Of a DNA stretch of 37,648 nucleotides, positions 7,825 through 15,860 are shown piece by piece. The notes beneath the pieces were generated by a model. That model saw only the letters and a list, made by a program, of their open reading frames with translations, made no database searches and had not been told where the DNA came from. This stretch comes from an uncultured Bacilli bacterium. GTDB lineage: Bacteria; Bacillota_I; Bacilli_A; RF39; UBA660. Made by a program: the position numbers and the translations under genes. Where the stretch lies: NCBI GenBank assembly GCA_944358375.1, contig CALVQT010000008.1, positions 1-37,648 on the forward strand, in the 5' to 3' direction. Position 1 is the first letter of the stretch. Every line of letters begins with the position of its first letter.

Positions 7825-9093
7825 CTTTTTCAAAATCACTTATATGACATTTTTCAGAAAAGAATTCTTCAGCTGCTTCTTCCATTTTTCTATTTAAGTT
7901 TTTTATGGCATTAATTACTTCTGATTTAACTTTATAATTATTTTTGAAACTATTCTTAATAATTTGACTTTTAGTAATATTTCTATTTTTCTTATATACA
8001 TTTAATATTATTGAATGAAGAATATCATTATTATTTACTATTTTACCTTTTCCTTTTTGAAAATGTCTATTAGCATAATTAACTATCGCATTCAATACAT
8101 AATTATCTAATTTTTTTCTTTGTTTAATGTATATGATAAATCAGTAATTTTTAAATGATTTCTTTTTGATAAATCAATTATATATTTATTCATCAATTCT
8201 ATACTTTTATTAAATTCACTTTTTGATAAAGATATTTTTTTATTACTAAATAAATCATGCTTTATTTCATTAGTTAATTTAATAATTTCTTCATCTTTTA
8301 TTGAATTATATTTTAATTTATTATCTTTAATTTTATTTATCTCATCTAGCTTCTTCCCTAACATTAATATTTTTTCTTCTAACGAAATATTATTTTTATC
8401 ATATAGAATAAAATTTTTATCTTGTGGATTAAAAAATTTTTTTAATTCTTCAAAATCCTTTGATATATTTACAGATAATGGTCTAAATTTCTTTTCTCTT
8501 TCAATACATAATATTGTTTCATTCATTAAATACTTAATACAATTATTAGGAATCTTACCTATTCTTCTATATTGAAGTGAATTGTTATAACCTCTTGTGT
8601 TTGGACTTCTTTCCATAAAAGCAATATGAAAATGAGGATGTCCAGTATTCATATGTAATGAAAATTGATAACACATTTTTTTAGAATCTTCAAAACCCAT
8701 TTTCTTAAAATAATTAGGAAGGATTTCTTTAGCAAGTTTAATCTCTAAATCCTTCCATTTAATATTACTTTCAACTAGTTCTTTATCAATTTATAATACA
8801 AGTCTCCACACATTAGAATTATTAAATTGTTTATTTATATATTTTTTTCTTCTATCAAATTCTTCTTTAGTAGCATAATGTCCATCTTCCAAAACTAAAT
8901 TAATATTTTCATGCTTATTTATTTTACCAGTAAAATAGTCTAACATATTCATCATACTTTTTTTATCATCAGAATAATAATCCAATAAATTATTTACACA
9001 TCTTATATCACTTTTAATTGTATTTAAATGTCTATCAATATTATTTAACGCAAGCTTATAATCAGATCTTACAATTATATTCTGTCTACTCAC
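7808..9093 (-). pseudogene. Relaxase (MobP2-like), broken by a stop and a frameshift
   Basis: Three colinear pieces of one relaxase gene are present. The first (8791-9093) has the N-terminal part, ending VWRLVL followed by an in-frame TAA at 8791-8793. The same frame stays open into the second piece, which carries the metal-binding HPHFH motif (H21, H23, H25 counted from the ATG at 8700). That frame ends at 8107, just after an A7 run (8111-8117). One extra A there would rejoin the last 95-residue piece, continuing KEKKLDNYVLNAIVNY. The restored protein would be about 428 residues, a usual size for this family. A relaxase nicks oriT and pilots the strand to the T4CP. As read, no full-length product is made. 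Confidence 0.85.
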
Positions 9094-9129
9094 TTAATTT
9101 ATCGATTCTTTTATTATTATTTAACATTC

Positions 9130-9157
9130 TTAATTAGGATATTTTTATCCTACTTAA
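9130..9157. repeat. Inverted repeat upstream of the relaxase, oriT candidate
   Basis: A 7-bp perfect palindromic stem (TAGGATA/TATCCTA, TTTT loop) extends through one mismatch into TTAA arms. It lies about 40 bp upstream of the relaxase start and is not followed by a T-run on the minus strand, so it is not a typical terminator. Relaxases usually nick next to such inverted repeats close to their own gene. The oriT role is inferred. Confidence 0.35.
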
Positions 9158-10092
9158 TCTTGTTCTTTGTAACTTTTATGTTGATTACAGTATCTATGAG
9201 CTAATTGAGCATTTTCTTAAATTGTTAGTCCTCCATTAGCATAAGGTTTTATATGGTCTACGTGTGCATCATCATAATTTAGAATTCTTTGACCACATAA
9301 TTTACATGTTGGATCCTCATTAAATAATTCTGATTTAATTGAATCAGGAAAACATCTTGGATTATGATTATCTACTTCTTGTTTCATTATATCTGCTAAT
9401 ACATTTGACCATTTTCTAAATCTATAATTTACAGTTTGATTATTACTTGTTTCCTTTTCAATACTAGAGATAAAGTCAGGATCATTTACCATCAAATCAA
9501 ACATCTTATCTCTTATTTCATCTTGATGACGAATTAATGCTTCTTTTTCATATCTAGTAAACTCAAACATTTGAATGTCAAATAAGGCTAAATTTATTCT
9601 TGTTTTTGCCCATTCATAGTCGTTCTTTCCTTCTACTTTAGTTAATCTTTTAAATGCATTTTCACCAAATATTGTATATACCTTATCAACTGTTTCTTTA
9701 AATAGTTCTCTATATTCTTCAACTTTTTCTGGAGACATATTTCTAAATTCTTTTATATGTTTGTTACAAAATGTTTTCATACTTGGTTTATAATTTAAAT
9801 ATGTCTTTTCCTTAAAAGCAAAGAATCTTAAAATCATTCCTCTATAAACCATCCTATTTTTAAAGTTTGGTTTTTTTATCATCTTATCAAATTTTTCATT
9901 TTCTTCTAGTTCTTTCAATAGGTTCATATAACTACCACGATAAATAGTATTTCTTATTTCATCTTCATTTAAAGGTGTTGAACCTGTATTTAATCTTTCA
10001 AATATTTCAAATTTAATATCATCTAAAAAAGAGATTTGAATAAAATCTCTTTTAAATTTTGATGTTTTTTTATTAAAAGTGACATTTTGCAT
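9154..10092 (-). pseudogene. DUF262-HNH endonuclease remnant
   Basis: The reading frame shows the second half of a DUF262 domain (FERLNTG at 31-37, LNEDEIRN following), a helical middle and a C-terminal HNH nuclease (C263xxC266, H277xDH280, NGG). The N-terminal ~110 residues that carry the ParB-like IDGQQR motif in DUF262 proteins are absent, and the frame closes just upstream of the ATG. A TAA at 9217-9219 interrupts the HNH finger. The same frame then reads ENAQLAHRYCNQHK, the expected end of the domain, to a stop at 9154. The family includes GmrSD-type anti-phage nucleases. With both ends damaged it is probably dead, and its broken 5' end faces the element boundary. Confidence 0.8.
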
Positions 10093-10156
10093 CCATTTTT
10101 ATAATTATAATACGCGTTTCTCCCTTTATTTATCGATGATTGCTCTATTTTTAATG

Positions 10157-10205
10157 GGTGCCCAAAAAGGTGCCGAAAACATCAAAAAGTGCCTATAAAA
10201 GTGCC
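10157..10205. promoter_or_regulatory. Four (G)GTGCC repeats, candidate integrase arm sites
   Basis: GGTGCC occurs at 10157-10162 and 10169-10174, and GTGCC at 10189-10193 and 10201-10205, all in the same direction and about 12-20 bp apart. The hexamer also occurs twice just inside the opposite end (401-419), as expected for integrase arm-type sites. Confidence 0.55.
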
Positions 10206-10210
10206 AAAAA

Positions 10211-10240
10211 TTGTGATAATTTGTGATAGTTTGTGATAAT
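10211..10240. repeat. Three tandem TTGTGATAAT decamers
   Basis: The 10-bp unit TTGTGATAAT is repeated three times without gaps; the middle copy reads TTGTGATAGT. One copy per helical turn next to the GTGCC repeats suggests a cooperative binding site, possibly for the excisionase. Confidence 0.55.
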
Positions 10241-10264
10241 TAAGAATTTGTATTGAACAAAGAA

Positions 10265-10299
10265 AAAATGCCTTAAACTCAGCATTTATAAGGCATTTT
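10265..10299 (-). terminator. Terminator of tRNA-Arg, brought by the element
   Basis: A perfect 11-bp stem (AAAATGCCTTA/TAAGGCATTTT) followed by T-rich sequence on the minus strand lies 13 nt beyond the tRNA CCA end. It is on the element side of the attachment core, so the element appears to supply a new terminator for the tRNA it occupies. Confidence 0.75.
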
Positions 10300-10311
10300 C
10301 AATTTTTAAAC

Positions 10312-10388
<77 letters not shown>

Positions 10389-10408
10389 ATACAACCGATT
10401 ACTTGATA

Positions 10409-10437
10409 AGTATACACTAAATTATATCATTTTTCAA
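10409..10437 (-). promoter_or_regulatory. tRNA-Arg promoter
   Basis: On the minus strand TTGAAA (10432-10437), a 17-nt spacer and TATACT (10409-10414) form a good sigma-A promoter, placing the transcript start about 14 nt before the tRNA. Confidence 0.75.
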
Positions 10438-10445
10438 GCATTTTT

Positions 10446-11387
10446 TCACTTTTTCACCACATTATATAGATTTTTGTTATCTTTCGTATTAAAAACCACT
10501 TCATTAATATTATAATTTTCAAATATTGACTCAGCAATAGCATACTTTACTTCCTCTAAAATAATATTATTATTTATATCATTAAAAATATAATCATTAA
10601 AAACTAAGCTAATTTTATCATCTAATATTTCATAATCTTCTAATATTACATTTTCACTAATATATCCATTTAAATTTTCTTGTGAATTTACTCCACTTTT
10701 TAATTCATCTATTATTATATCTATTTTTTCATTTGTATCATTACTAATTTTAGTAACAGGAACATAATATAAAATATCATCAACAGTCTTAGAAAAAACT
10801 ATAGTTGTTTTGCTTATATCATTAAAACTACTAATATCATATTCTTTATTTATACCATATTCTCTAGTTAGTGGGTATGGTAATCTTTTTTTACTATTAG
10901 GCAAATATTCTAATTTTTCATCATTTACCGTGATATATATATTTTCTATACCATTTATTTCAGTTAAAGTATAAACAATAGATTCTATCATTTCTTCCTC
11001 TAAATATTTTGAAACATTTAATATTTCTTTACTAAAATCTAAATAAACATTATTTTTTTCAACTTTTAAATTATTTAATTTTGTATTTTTAGGAATTAAT
11101 GAATAAAAATTATCATGTCCTATTAAACCATAAGTTAATATATTAATCTTATTTTTAATTTCTTCCTCAATAGAAACCTTATCATAATATGAAATAACTT
11201 TAGAAACATAATTATCATCATCTAATAAATATACACTTGATTGCATTTTATTATCTATTTCGTCTTTTTCAATTTGATTTATATTCTCATCAGGCAATGG
11301 TATTAAATAAAACAATAATAATATTCCAAAACACATTGTCATAACTGTTATTTTATTAATTGCATATTTTTTAATCATATTCATCAT
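10446..11387 (-). CDS. gerM: GerM-domain sporulation/germination protein
   Basis: This protein of about 313 residues has an N-terminal membrane anchor and two copies of the GerM domain, roughly residues 80-170 and 205-300. The domains show the typical NNVYLDFS/KISLVFND strand and TLTEINGIENIYITVND-type segments. In Bacillus, GerM is a lipoprotein needed for spore engulfment and germination and partners the SpoIIIA-SpoIIQ channel. Here it carries a transmembrane anchor instead of a lipobox. The longer reading frame begins inside the terminator of the preceding gene, so the start is placed at the ATG-ATG near 11387; no strong ribosome site is seen. It lies in a block with GerE-like and SpoIIIAH-like genes, supporting the sporulation assignment. 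Confidence 0.75.
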   Translation of the reverse strand: MMNMIKKYAINKITVMTMCFGILLLFYLIPLPDENINQIEKDEIDNKMQSSVYLLDDDNYVSKVISYYDKVSIEEEIKNKINILTYGLIGHDNFYSLIPKNTKLNNLKVEKNNVYLDFSKEILNVSKYLEEEMIESIVYTLTEINGIENIYITVNDEKLEYLPNSKKRLPYPLTREYGINKEYDISSFNDISKTTIVFSKTVDDILYYVPVTKISNDTNEKIDIIIDELKSGVNSQENLNGYISENVILEDYEILDDKISLVFNDYIFNDINNNIILEEVKYAIAESIFENYNINEVVFNTKDNKNLYNVVKK

Positions 11388-11411
11388 TAAATAATATGTA
11401 TAATAAAAAAT

Positions 11412-11432
11412 AAAATGACAGAAAGTCATTTT
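11412..11432 (-). terminator. Terminator after the GerE-like gene
   Basis: An 8-bp stem (AAAATGAC/GTCATTTT, 5-nt loop) followed on the minus strand by a T-rich tract overlaps the stop codon of the GerE-like gene. Confidence 0.65.
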
Positions 11433-11637
11433 ATAATTTAATTTCTCCCAATTTTAATAATTCTACTACCGCTCCTGCTCTTCCTTTGCATCCTAATTTT
11501 TGCATAGCATTTGACACATGATTTCTAACCGTTTTTTCACTGATATTTAAAATTTGAGCTATTTCTTTTGTCGATTTATTATCAATTAATAATAAAAAAA
11601 CATCTCTTTCTCTATTTGTTAGTATATTTTCTGACAT
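11431..11637 (-). CDS. gerE: GerE-like LuxR-type DNA-binding regulator
   Basis: This 68-residue protein consists almost entirely of a LuxR-type helix-turn-helix: LTNRERDVFLLL, STKEIAQILNISEKTVRNHVSNAMQKLG. That one-domain architecture is the one of GerE, the late mother-cell regulator of spore-coat genes. The ATG at 11637 is preferred because AGAAGG precedes it; a GTG two codons earlier lies in the ribosome site. It is followed by its own terminator and sits next to SpoIIIAH- and GerM-like genes. No receiver domain is present, so activity is probably set by expression level. GerE identity is likely rather than proven. Confidence 0.8.
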   Translation of the reverse strand: MSENILTNRERDVFLLLIDNKSTKEIAQILNISEKTVRNHVSNAMQKLGCKGRAGAVVELLKLGEIKL

Positions 11638-11711
11638 AAGCACCTTCTTTCTATCATGTTCCTAAAATAATTTATGATATTTATAATAACATGTGAAAGA
11701 AATAAGCCTAT

Positions 11712-12197
11712 CTATTCAAATTTAATGGTAATATTTTTTTTATCTTCAAATTCTTCTTGAATACTTTTCATTATATTATTAGCAATTTGAGTATTATGAT
11801 TATTAGATGATATTGTTACTTTTATATTATCATTATTTATTTCAACATATGAATTTATTTTATAGTTATTTAATATTTTATCTTCTAAATAAGTTTCTTT
11901 TCCTTTAGCAAGATTTAAAACTTGTAATTCTTCAAAAGCTGTATTTTTTTCTTCTGATGTAGATGAAGAAGAAATAATTTTATCCTGTAACTCACTCATA
12001 ACATTACTAATTTCTTCATTTCTTTCCACTCTAAGTGCAACAAGCTTATTATTCTCACTAACATCTACATCTATGTTTTTACTAGCATTTTGGGTATATT
12101 TATCACTAAATATCTCACTTGGTAATGTGATGTAATAGACTCCTAATATTAATATTAAAGAAAATAAAGTTAAAAACCACAAATTTTGCTTATTCAT
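11712..12197 (-). CDS. spoIIIAH: SpoIIIAH-like protein
   Basis: This 161-residue protein has one N-terminal membrane segment (about residues 6-25), a variable linker and a C-terminal ring-building-motif domain. It includes the family-typical LRVERNEEISNVMSELQ segment near residues 55-71. SpoIIIAH is the mother-cell partner of SpoIIQ in the channel between mother cell and forespore. It has a GAGGAGG ribosome site. In most spore formers the gene ends an eight-gene spoIIIA operon; here it stands alone beside GerE- and GerM-like genes, which is unusual. The family call is good; the sporulation role in this organism is inferred. Confidence 0.8.
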   Translation of the reverse strand: MNKQNLWFLTLFSLILILGVYYITLPSEIFSDKYTQNASKNIDVDVSENNKLVALRVERNEEISNVMSELQDKIISSSSTSEEKNTAFEELQVLNLAKGKETYLEDKILNNYKINSYVEINNDNIKVTISSNNHNTQIANNIMKSIQEEFEDKKNITIKFE

Positions 12198-12249
12198 TTT
12201 TCCTCCTCAATAAATAATATTAATATTTAAGTATTTTATGCATATAAAA

Positions 12250-12267
12250 AAGGAGAATAAATCTCCT
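12250..12267 (-). terminator. Terminator of the HPt-receiver gene
   Basis: The stem AGGAGA/TCTCCT with a 5-nt loop and a T6 tract on the minus strand overlaps the gene's stop codon. Confidence 0.65.
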
Positions 12268-13570
12268 AGAAATAAACAGCCAAACATTTTTCAACAACCA
12301 TTTTAACATCTCTATCTGTAAATGGCTTTGCTAATATATCTATAATTGGATAAGCTTTTGCTCTTTCAATTGATTCAACATCTTCAGCACCACTAATAAT
12401 GGCAACTGGAGTTTTTACAAATATTCCATTTTCTTTAAAATTTTCTAATACTTGAAATCCATCAACATTAGGCATATATAAATCAACTAAACATGTTTTA
12501 ATTTTAGGCCTAATGTTTGGATCATTCGCAATTTCAATTCCTTTAGCACCGTCATTTGCTACCAAAACTTCGTATTTATCACTAAATATTTTCTTAACAA
12601 AATTTGCAACTAAATTAGAATCATCAATTATTAAAATTATACCTTGTTTTACTGATGGAACTGCAGTTTGTTGTACTACATTTGCTTGATTCATGCTAAA
12701 CAAACTTTGATCCATTATATTATTTGTATTATTTGATGGAAAAAATTGAATTTCGCTACTTTCATTTGCACCAACCATTGTCATTTGTGGCTGTACAGTA
12801 TGTTGTTGAGCCGGCATAAGTGGTTCTTGTGAAATTGATTGTTGCATTACTGGTTGTGGTGAAACTGCAGCAACTTGTGGAGCAGTTTGTTGCATTACTG
12901 GTTGTGATGAAACTGTAGCAACTTGTGGAGCAGTTTGTTGCATTGCTGGTTGTGATGAAACTGTAGCAACTTGTGGAGCAGTTTGTTGCATTACTGGTTG
13001 TGATGAAACTGTAGCAACTTGTGGAGCAGTTTGTTGCATTACTGGTTGTGATGAAACTGTAGCAACTTGTGGAGCAGTTTGTTGCATTACTGGTTGTGGT
13101 GAAACTGTGGCAGTTTGCGGAGCAGTTTGTTGCATTACTGGTTGTGGTGAAACTGTAGCAGTTTGTGAATCTATACTATTTTCAACTAATCCAGGAAAAT
13201 TAGTTGTTAAAGGACGGCCTAGGTAAGTTTCAGCTACATTTACCACTCTTTTAACTTCTTTTAAAATTTTTACATGGTTTTCGTTTACAAAAGAACTATC
13301 TCCTGCCTTACTTTTCATTTCAGATTCATATGCCATATCTCCCAATGTTAAAAATCCCAAATATCTAGCATCACTTTTTAAAGCATGTACTTCAATTGCA
13401 TAATTCGGCATATCATTCTCTATTCTATGTTTTTCTAAATTAGTTAATTTTTCTTGTAACATATCCAAAAAATCATTCAGCGTTTCATTATACATTTCCA
13501 TATCACCAAAAAGTTCTAAACTTTGTTGAACATTCACTCCATTATTAGTTAAAATACTAACATCTTTCAT
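12266..13570 (-). CDS. HPt-linker-receiver phosphorelay protein
   Basis: This 434-residue protein has an N-terminal histidine phosphotransfer domain (about 15-120, His62 in HALKSDA). A Gln/Pro/Val-rich linker of about seven 16-residue repeats (about 128-240) follows, then a C-terminal receiver domain (about 308-430). The receiver has acidic pocket IIDDSN, phospho-acceptor Asp363 (LVDLYMP), switch residue ISG and Lys in AKPF. No output or kinase domain is present, so it would relay phosphoryl groups between partners not in this window. The linker is encoded by a 48-bp minisatellite, so its length may vary between strains without a frameshift. It has a clear GGAGG ribosome site. The biological signal is unknown. 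Confidence 0.85.
   Translation of the reverse strand: MKDVSILTNNGVNVQQSLELFGDMEMYNETLNDFLDMLQEKLTNLEKHRIENDMPNYAIEVHALKSDARYLGFLTLGDMAYESEMKSKAGDSSFVNENHVKILKEVKRVVNVAETYLGRPLTTNFPGLVENSIDSQTATVSPQPVMQQTAPQTATVSPQPVMQQTAPQVATVSSQPVMQQTAPQVATVSSQPVMQQTAPQVATVSSQPAMQQTAPQVATVSSQPVMQQTAPQVAAVSPQPVMQQSISQEPLMPAQQHTVQPQMTMVGANESSEIQFFPSNNTNNIMDQSLFSMNQANVVQQTAVPSVKQGIILIIDDSNLVANFVKKIFSDKYEVLVANDGAKGIEIANDPNIRPKIKTCLVDLYMPNVDGFQVLENFKENGIFVKTPVAIISGAEDVESIERAKAYPIIDILAKPFTDRDVKMVVEKCLAVYF
12839..13167. repeat. 48-bp minisatellite, about seven units
   Basis: About seven tandem units of 48 bp, several differing at only one or two bases, encode a 16-residue repeat of the pattern QTAPQVATVSSQPVMQ. 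The unit length is a multiple of three, so gain or loss of units keeps the frame. Confidence 0.9.
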
Positions 13571-13686
13571 ATTTTTTCCTCCAATACTTATTTATTATGC
13601 ACTCTACTCTATTAATAGTATATCACAGTAATATTTAAAAGCAATAAAAAACTGTTTTTATATAATAAACTAACAATTTTTTTACA

Positions 13687-15336
13687 TTAATTATTTAAAA
13701 TTAAGTTATACCTTTCTAATATTCTATCTCTTCCGAGTAATTTCATTATGCAATATAAATCAGGTGTATTTGATTTAGTAGTTAAAGCAACTCTTAAAAT
13801 TGTTGAAACATCAGCAACATTTCCTTTGTATAATTCAGGATTTTTCTTATAATCTTTTATATTAGAAGCATAATTTAATTTTTCACACATTGATTTAATC
13901 TTATCAAACCATATATCTTTATCATCATCTTCATCATAATACTCATTAATATATGTACTTAATATATTTTTAATTTCAATTTTATCTTGAATATTTTTCC
14001 ATTCATATTCTTTTTCTTTACTATTAAATATATCATCGTACATATACCAAATTAAGCTTTCAATCATAGAATAATTAATTATATCTTTTCGAGGTTTTTC
14101 TTGATCCCTTTCAATATTTAATATATTTTTATAATATTCTTTATCAATTTCTATTATATTTTTTAAAGATTCACTATATTCTTTAGCCCACTTGTATGAT
14201 TCTTCATATAAATGTTCTGCTGTCATTTTAGATATAAATTCTTTAGACAATTTATTTAATTTTTCTAAATCATATAACCCACCACTTGATGACATTTTAG
14301 AAGGATTATATTCAAAATCAATAAATTCTTTATTAAAATTTTCTTCATGCCACTGTTCATAATTAGAATTTATTATAGTCATTAATGATTCAATAACCGC
14401 TTCTTTTGGATAACCAAGTTCACTATAATAATTCATAGATGCTTCAGGATCTTTTCTTTTACTTATCTTCCTAATACTATTTCCTTCTTTTTTAACAATA
14501 AGTGGTGTATGAATATATTTTGGAAGTTCAAAACCAAAAGTTTCAAATAATTCAACATGTTTTGGAACACTACTTAACCACTCTTCTCCTCTTACAACAT
14601 GAGTTGTATGCATTAGATGATCATCAACTAAATGTGCAAAATGATAAGTTGGAAGCAAATTATCACTTTTCATTATTACAAAATCTTCATCATTTTTTGA
14701 TAGTTCCAAATCTCCTTTGACCTCATCATAAAATTTAAATTTTTCTTCAAAATCACCATTTGATTTAAATCTAATAACATAAGGTTGTCCTTTTTTTATT
14801 TTTTCAATCATTTGCTCTATAGATAAATTTCTACATTTTGCATATTTTCCATAATAACCAGTTCTTTGTTTTTTGTGCTCTTGCATAACTCTTAACTCTT
14901 CTAATTCTTCTTTAGCACAAAAACAAGGATATGCTCTTCCAATTTCAATTAAATATTTAATAAATGCATGGTATATTTCTTTTCTTTCACTTTGAACATA
15001 TGGTCCATATTCCCCAACTATTTTTCCTGATAATTCATATTCATCTGGTATTAAGCCATAATAATGAATAGCATTATCGATTAATTCTACAGCAGTTTTA
15101 ACTTCTCTTTTTTGATCAGTATCTTCTATTCTAAGTATAAATACACCATTATCTCTCTTAGCAATCAAATAATCAATTATAGCTTGATAAATACCACCAA
15201 TATGAACATATCCAGTCGGACTAGGCGCAAATCTAGTAACAGTCTTTCCATTACGACTTGGATATAATTTTTCATAATCTTCTATAGTTTTATCAATATT
15301 AGGAAATATTAAATTAGCTAAATCTTTATTTGTCAT
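13687..15336 (-). CDS. gltX: Glutamate-tRNA ligase
   Basis: This 549-residue class I aminoacyl-tRNA synthetase charges tRNA-Glu, and possibly tRNA-Gln where an amidotransferase is used. The HIGH-type motif is in APSPTGYVHIGG, with RIEDTDQKR following. A Cys pair (CFCAKEE) appears as in many bacterial GltX. The KMSKS-type loop is KISKRKDP. The leader of about 35 residues before the catalytic core (DLANLIFPNI) resembles the clostridial-type enzyme rather than the Bacillus one. The start is placed at 15336 because GGAGAG lies 7 nt upstream; a longer frame starts within the upstream terminator. All core motifs are intact. Confidence 0.95.
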   Translation of the reverse strand: MTNKDLANLIFPNIDKTIEDYEKLYPSRNGKTVTRFAPSPTGYVHIGGIYQAIIDYLIAKRDNGVFILRIEDTDQKREVKTAVELIDNAIHYYGLIPDEYELSGKIVGEYGPYVQSERKEIYHAFIKYLIEIGRAYPCFCAKEELEELRVMQEHKKQRTGYYGKYAKCRNLSIEQMIEKIKKGQPYVIRFKSNGDFEEKFKFYDEVKGDLELSKNDEDFVIMKSDNLLPTYHFAHLVDDHLMHTTHVVRGEEWLSSVPKHVELFETFGFELPKYIHTPLIVKKEGNSIRKISKRKDPEASMNYYSELGYPKEAVIESLMTIINSNYEQWHEENFNKEFIDFEYNPSKMSSSGGLYDLEKLNKLSKEFISKMTAEHLYEESYKWAKEYSESLKNIIEIDKEYYKNILNIERDQEKPRKDIINYSMIESLIWYMYDDIFNSKEKEYEWKNIQDKIEIKNILSTYINEYYDEDDDKDIWFDKIKSMCEKLNYASNIKDYKKNPELYKGNVADVSTILRVALTTKSNTPDLYCIMKLLGRDRILERYNLILNN

Positions 15337-15379
15337 AACTACACTCTCCAATACGCATTGATTATATAACATTTTCAAA

Positions 15380-15404
15380 ATTAAAACAAGACAAATTGTC
15401 TTGC
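15380..15404 (-). terminator. Terminator after the small tail-anchored gene
   Basis: A CAAGACA/TGTCTTG stem with a 3-nt loop and T-rich tail on the minus strand sits right after the stop at 15405. Confidence 0.65.
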
Positions 15405-15602
15405 TTATACTACATTAAATACAACTACCACAAAAACCACACTAAGTACACTAATCATACCTATTAAAAAATAATCTGTTATTTTAATTCTTTTCTTTTT
15501 TACTGTAATAAGTGGTTCTTCTTCAATCATCGTTCTTTCTATAATTGGCTCTATTTTCATTGTATTCATTAATTTCTCTTCATTTACATCATCATTAATC
15601 AT
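15405..15602 (-). CDS. Small tail-anchored membrane protein
   Basis: This 65-residue protein has a charged N-terminal region (residues 1-42: acidic, then KKKRIK) and one C-terminal hydrophobic helix (about 44-63). That is a tail-anchor arrangement with the bulk in the cytoplasm. It has a GAGGAG ribosome site and its own terminator, and lies upstream of gltX. No family is recognised and no function can be proposed from sequence. Confidence 0.65.
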   Translation of the reverse strand: MINDDVNEEKLMNTMKIEPIIERTMIEEEPLITVKKKRIKITDYFLIGMISVLSVVFVVVVFNVV

Positions 15603-15672
15603 ATAATAAACTCCTCATTTATTTTCTATACATCAAGTATAACAAAATAAAGACAATATTACAAGTTTTTTC

Positions 15673-15701
15673 TTGACTTAAAAGTAATTTTAATGTATTA
15701 T
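15673..15701 (+). promoter_or_regulatory. tRNA-Ser promoter
   Basis: TTGACT (15673-15678), a 17-nt spacer and TATTAT (15696-15701) form a strong sigma-A promoter, with transcription predicted to begin a few nt before the tRNA at 15715. Confidence 0.8.
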
Positions 15702-15714
15702 TAATTCAGGTTGT

Positions 15715-15805
15715 GGAGACATACTCAAGAGGCCGAAGAGGCGCCCCTGCTAAGGGTGTAGGTCGGGAAACTGGCGCGAGAGTTCGAATCTCTCTGTCTC
15801 CGCCA
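15715..15805 (+). tRNA. tRNA-Ser (anticodon GCT)
   Basis: The acceptor stem is GGAGACA/TGTCTCC with discriminator G and encoded CCA. The anticodon stem is CGCCC/GGGTG with loop CTGCTAA, giving GCT (AGC/AGU codons). A long variable arm, typical of tRNA-Ser, and a T-loop TTCGAAT are present. A promoter and terminator flank it. Confidence 0.97.
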
Positions 15806-15816
15806 TTTATAAAATT

Positions 15817-15837
15817 AACCCTTTAGAGGGTTTTTTT
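15817..15837 (+). terminator. tRNA-Ser terminator
   Basis: The stem AACCCT/AGGGTT with a 4-nt loop and T-run starts 12 nt after the tRNA and ends just before the Tex ribosome site. Confidence 0.85.
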
Positions 15838-15860
15838 ATTTATTAGTAAGGAGAAAAAAT

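Noticed and set aside
7808..10092. TAA reassigned as a sense codon in the element
   Set aside because: Intact genes of the same element and the host (integrase, coupling protein, PnuC) end normally at TAA, so recoding would extend them.
10402..11429. Longer N-terminus for the GerM-like protein from 11429
   Set aside because: The extra 14 codons are the terminator hairpin of the preceding GerE-like gene.
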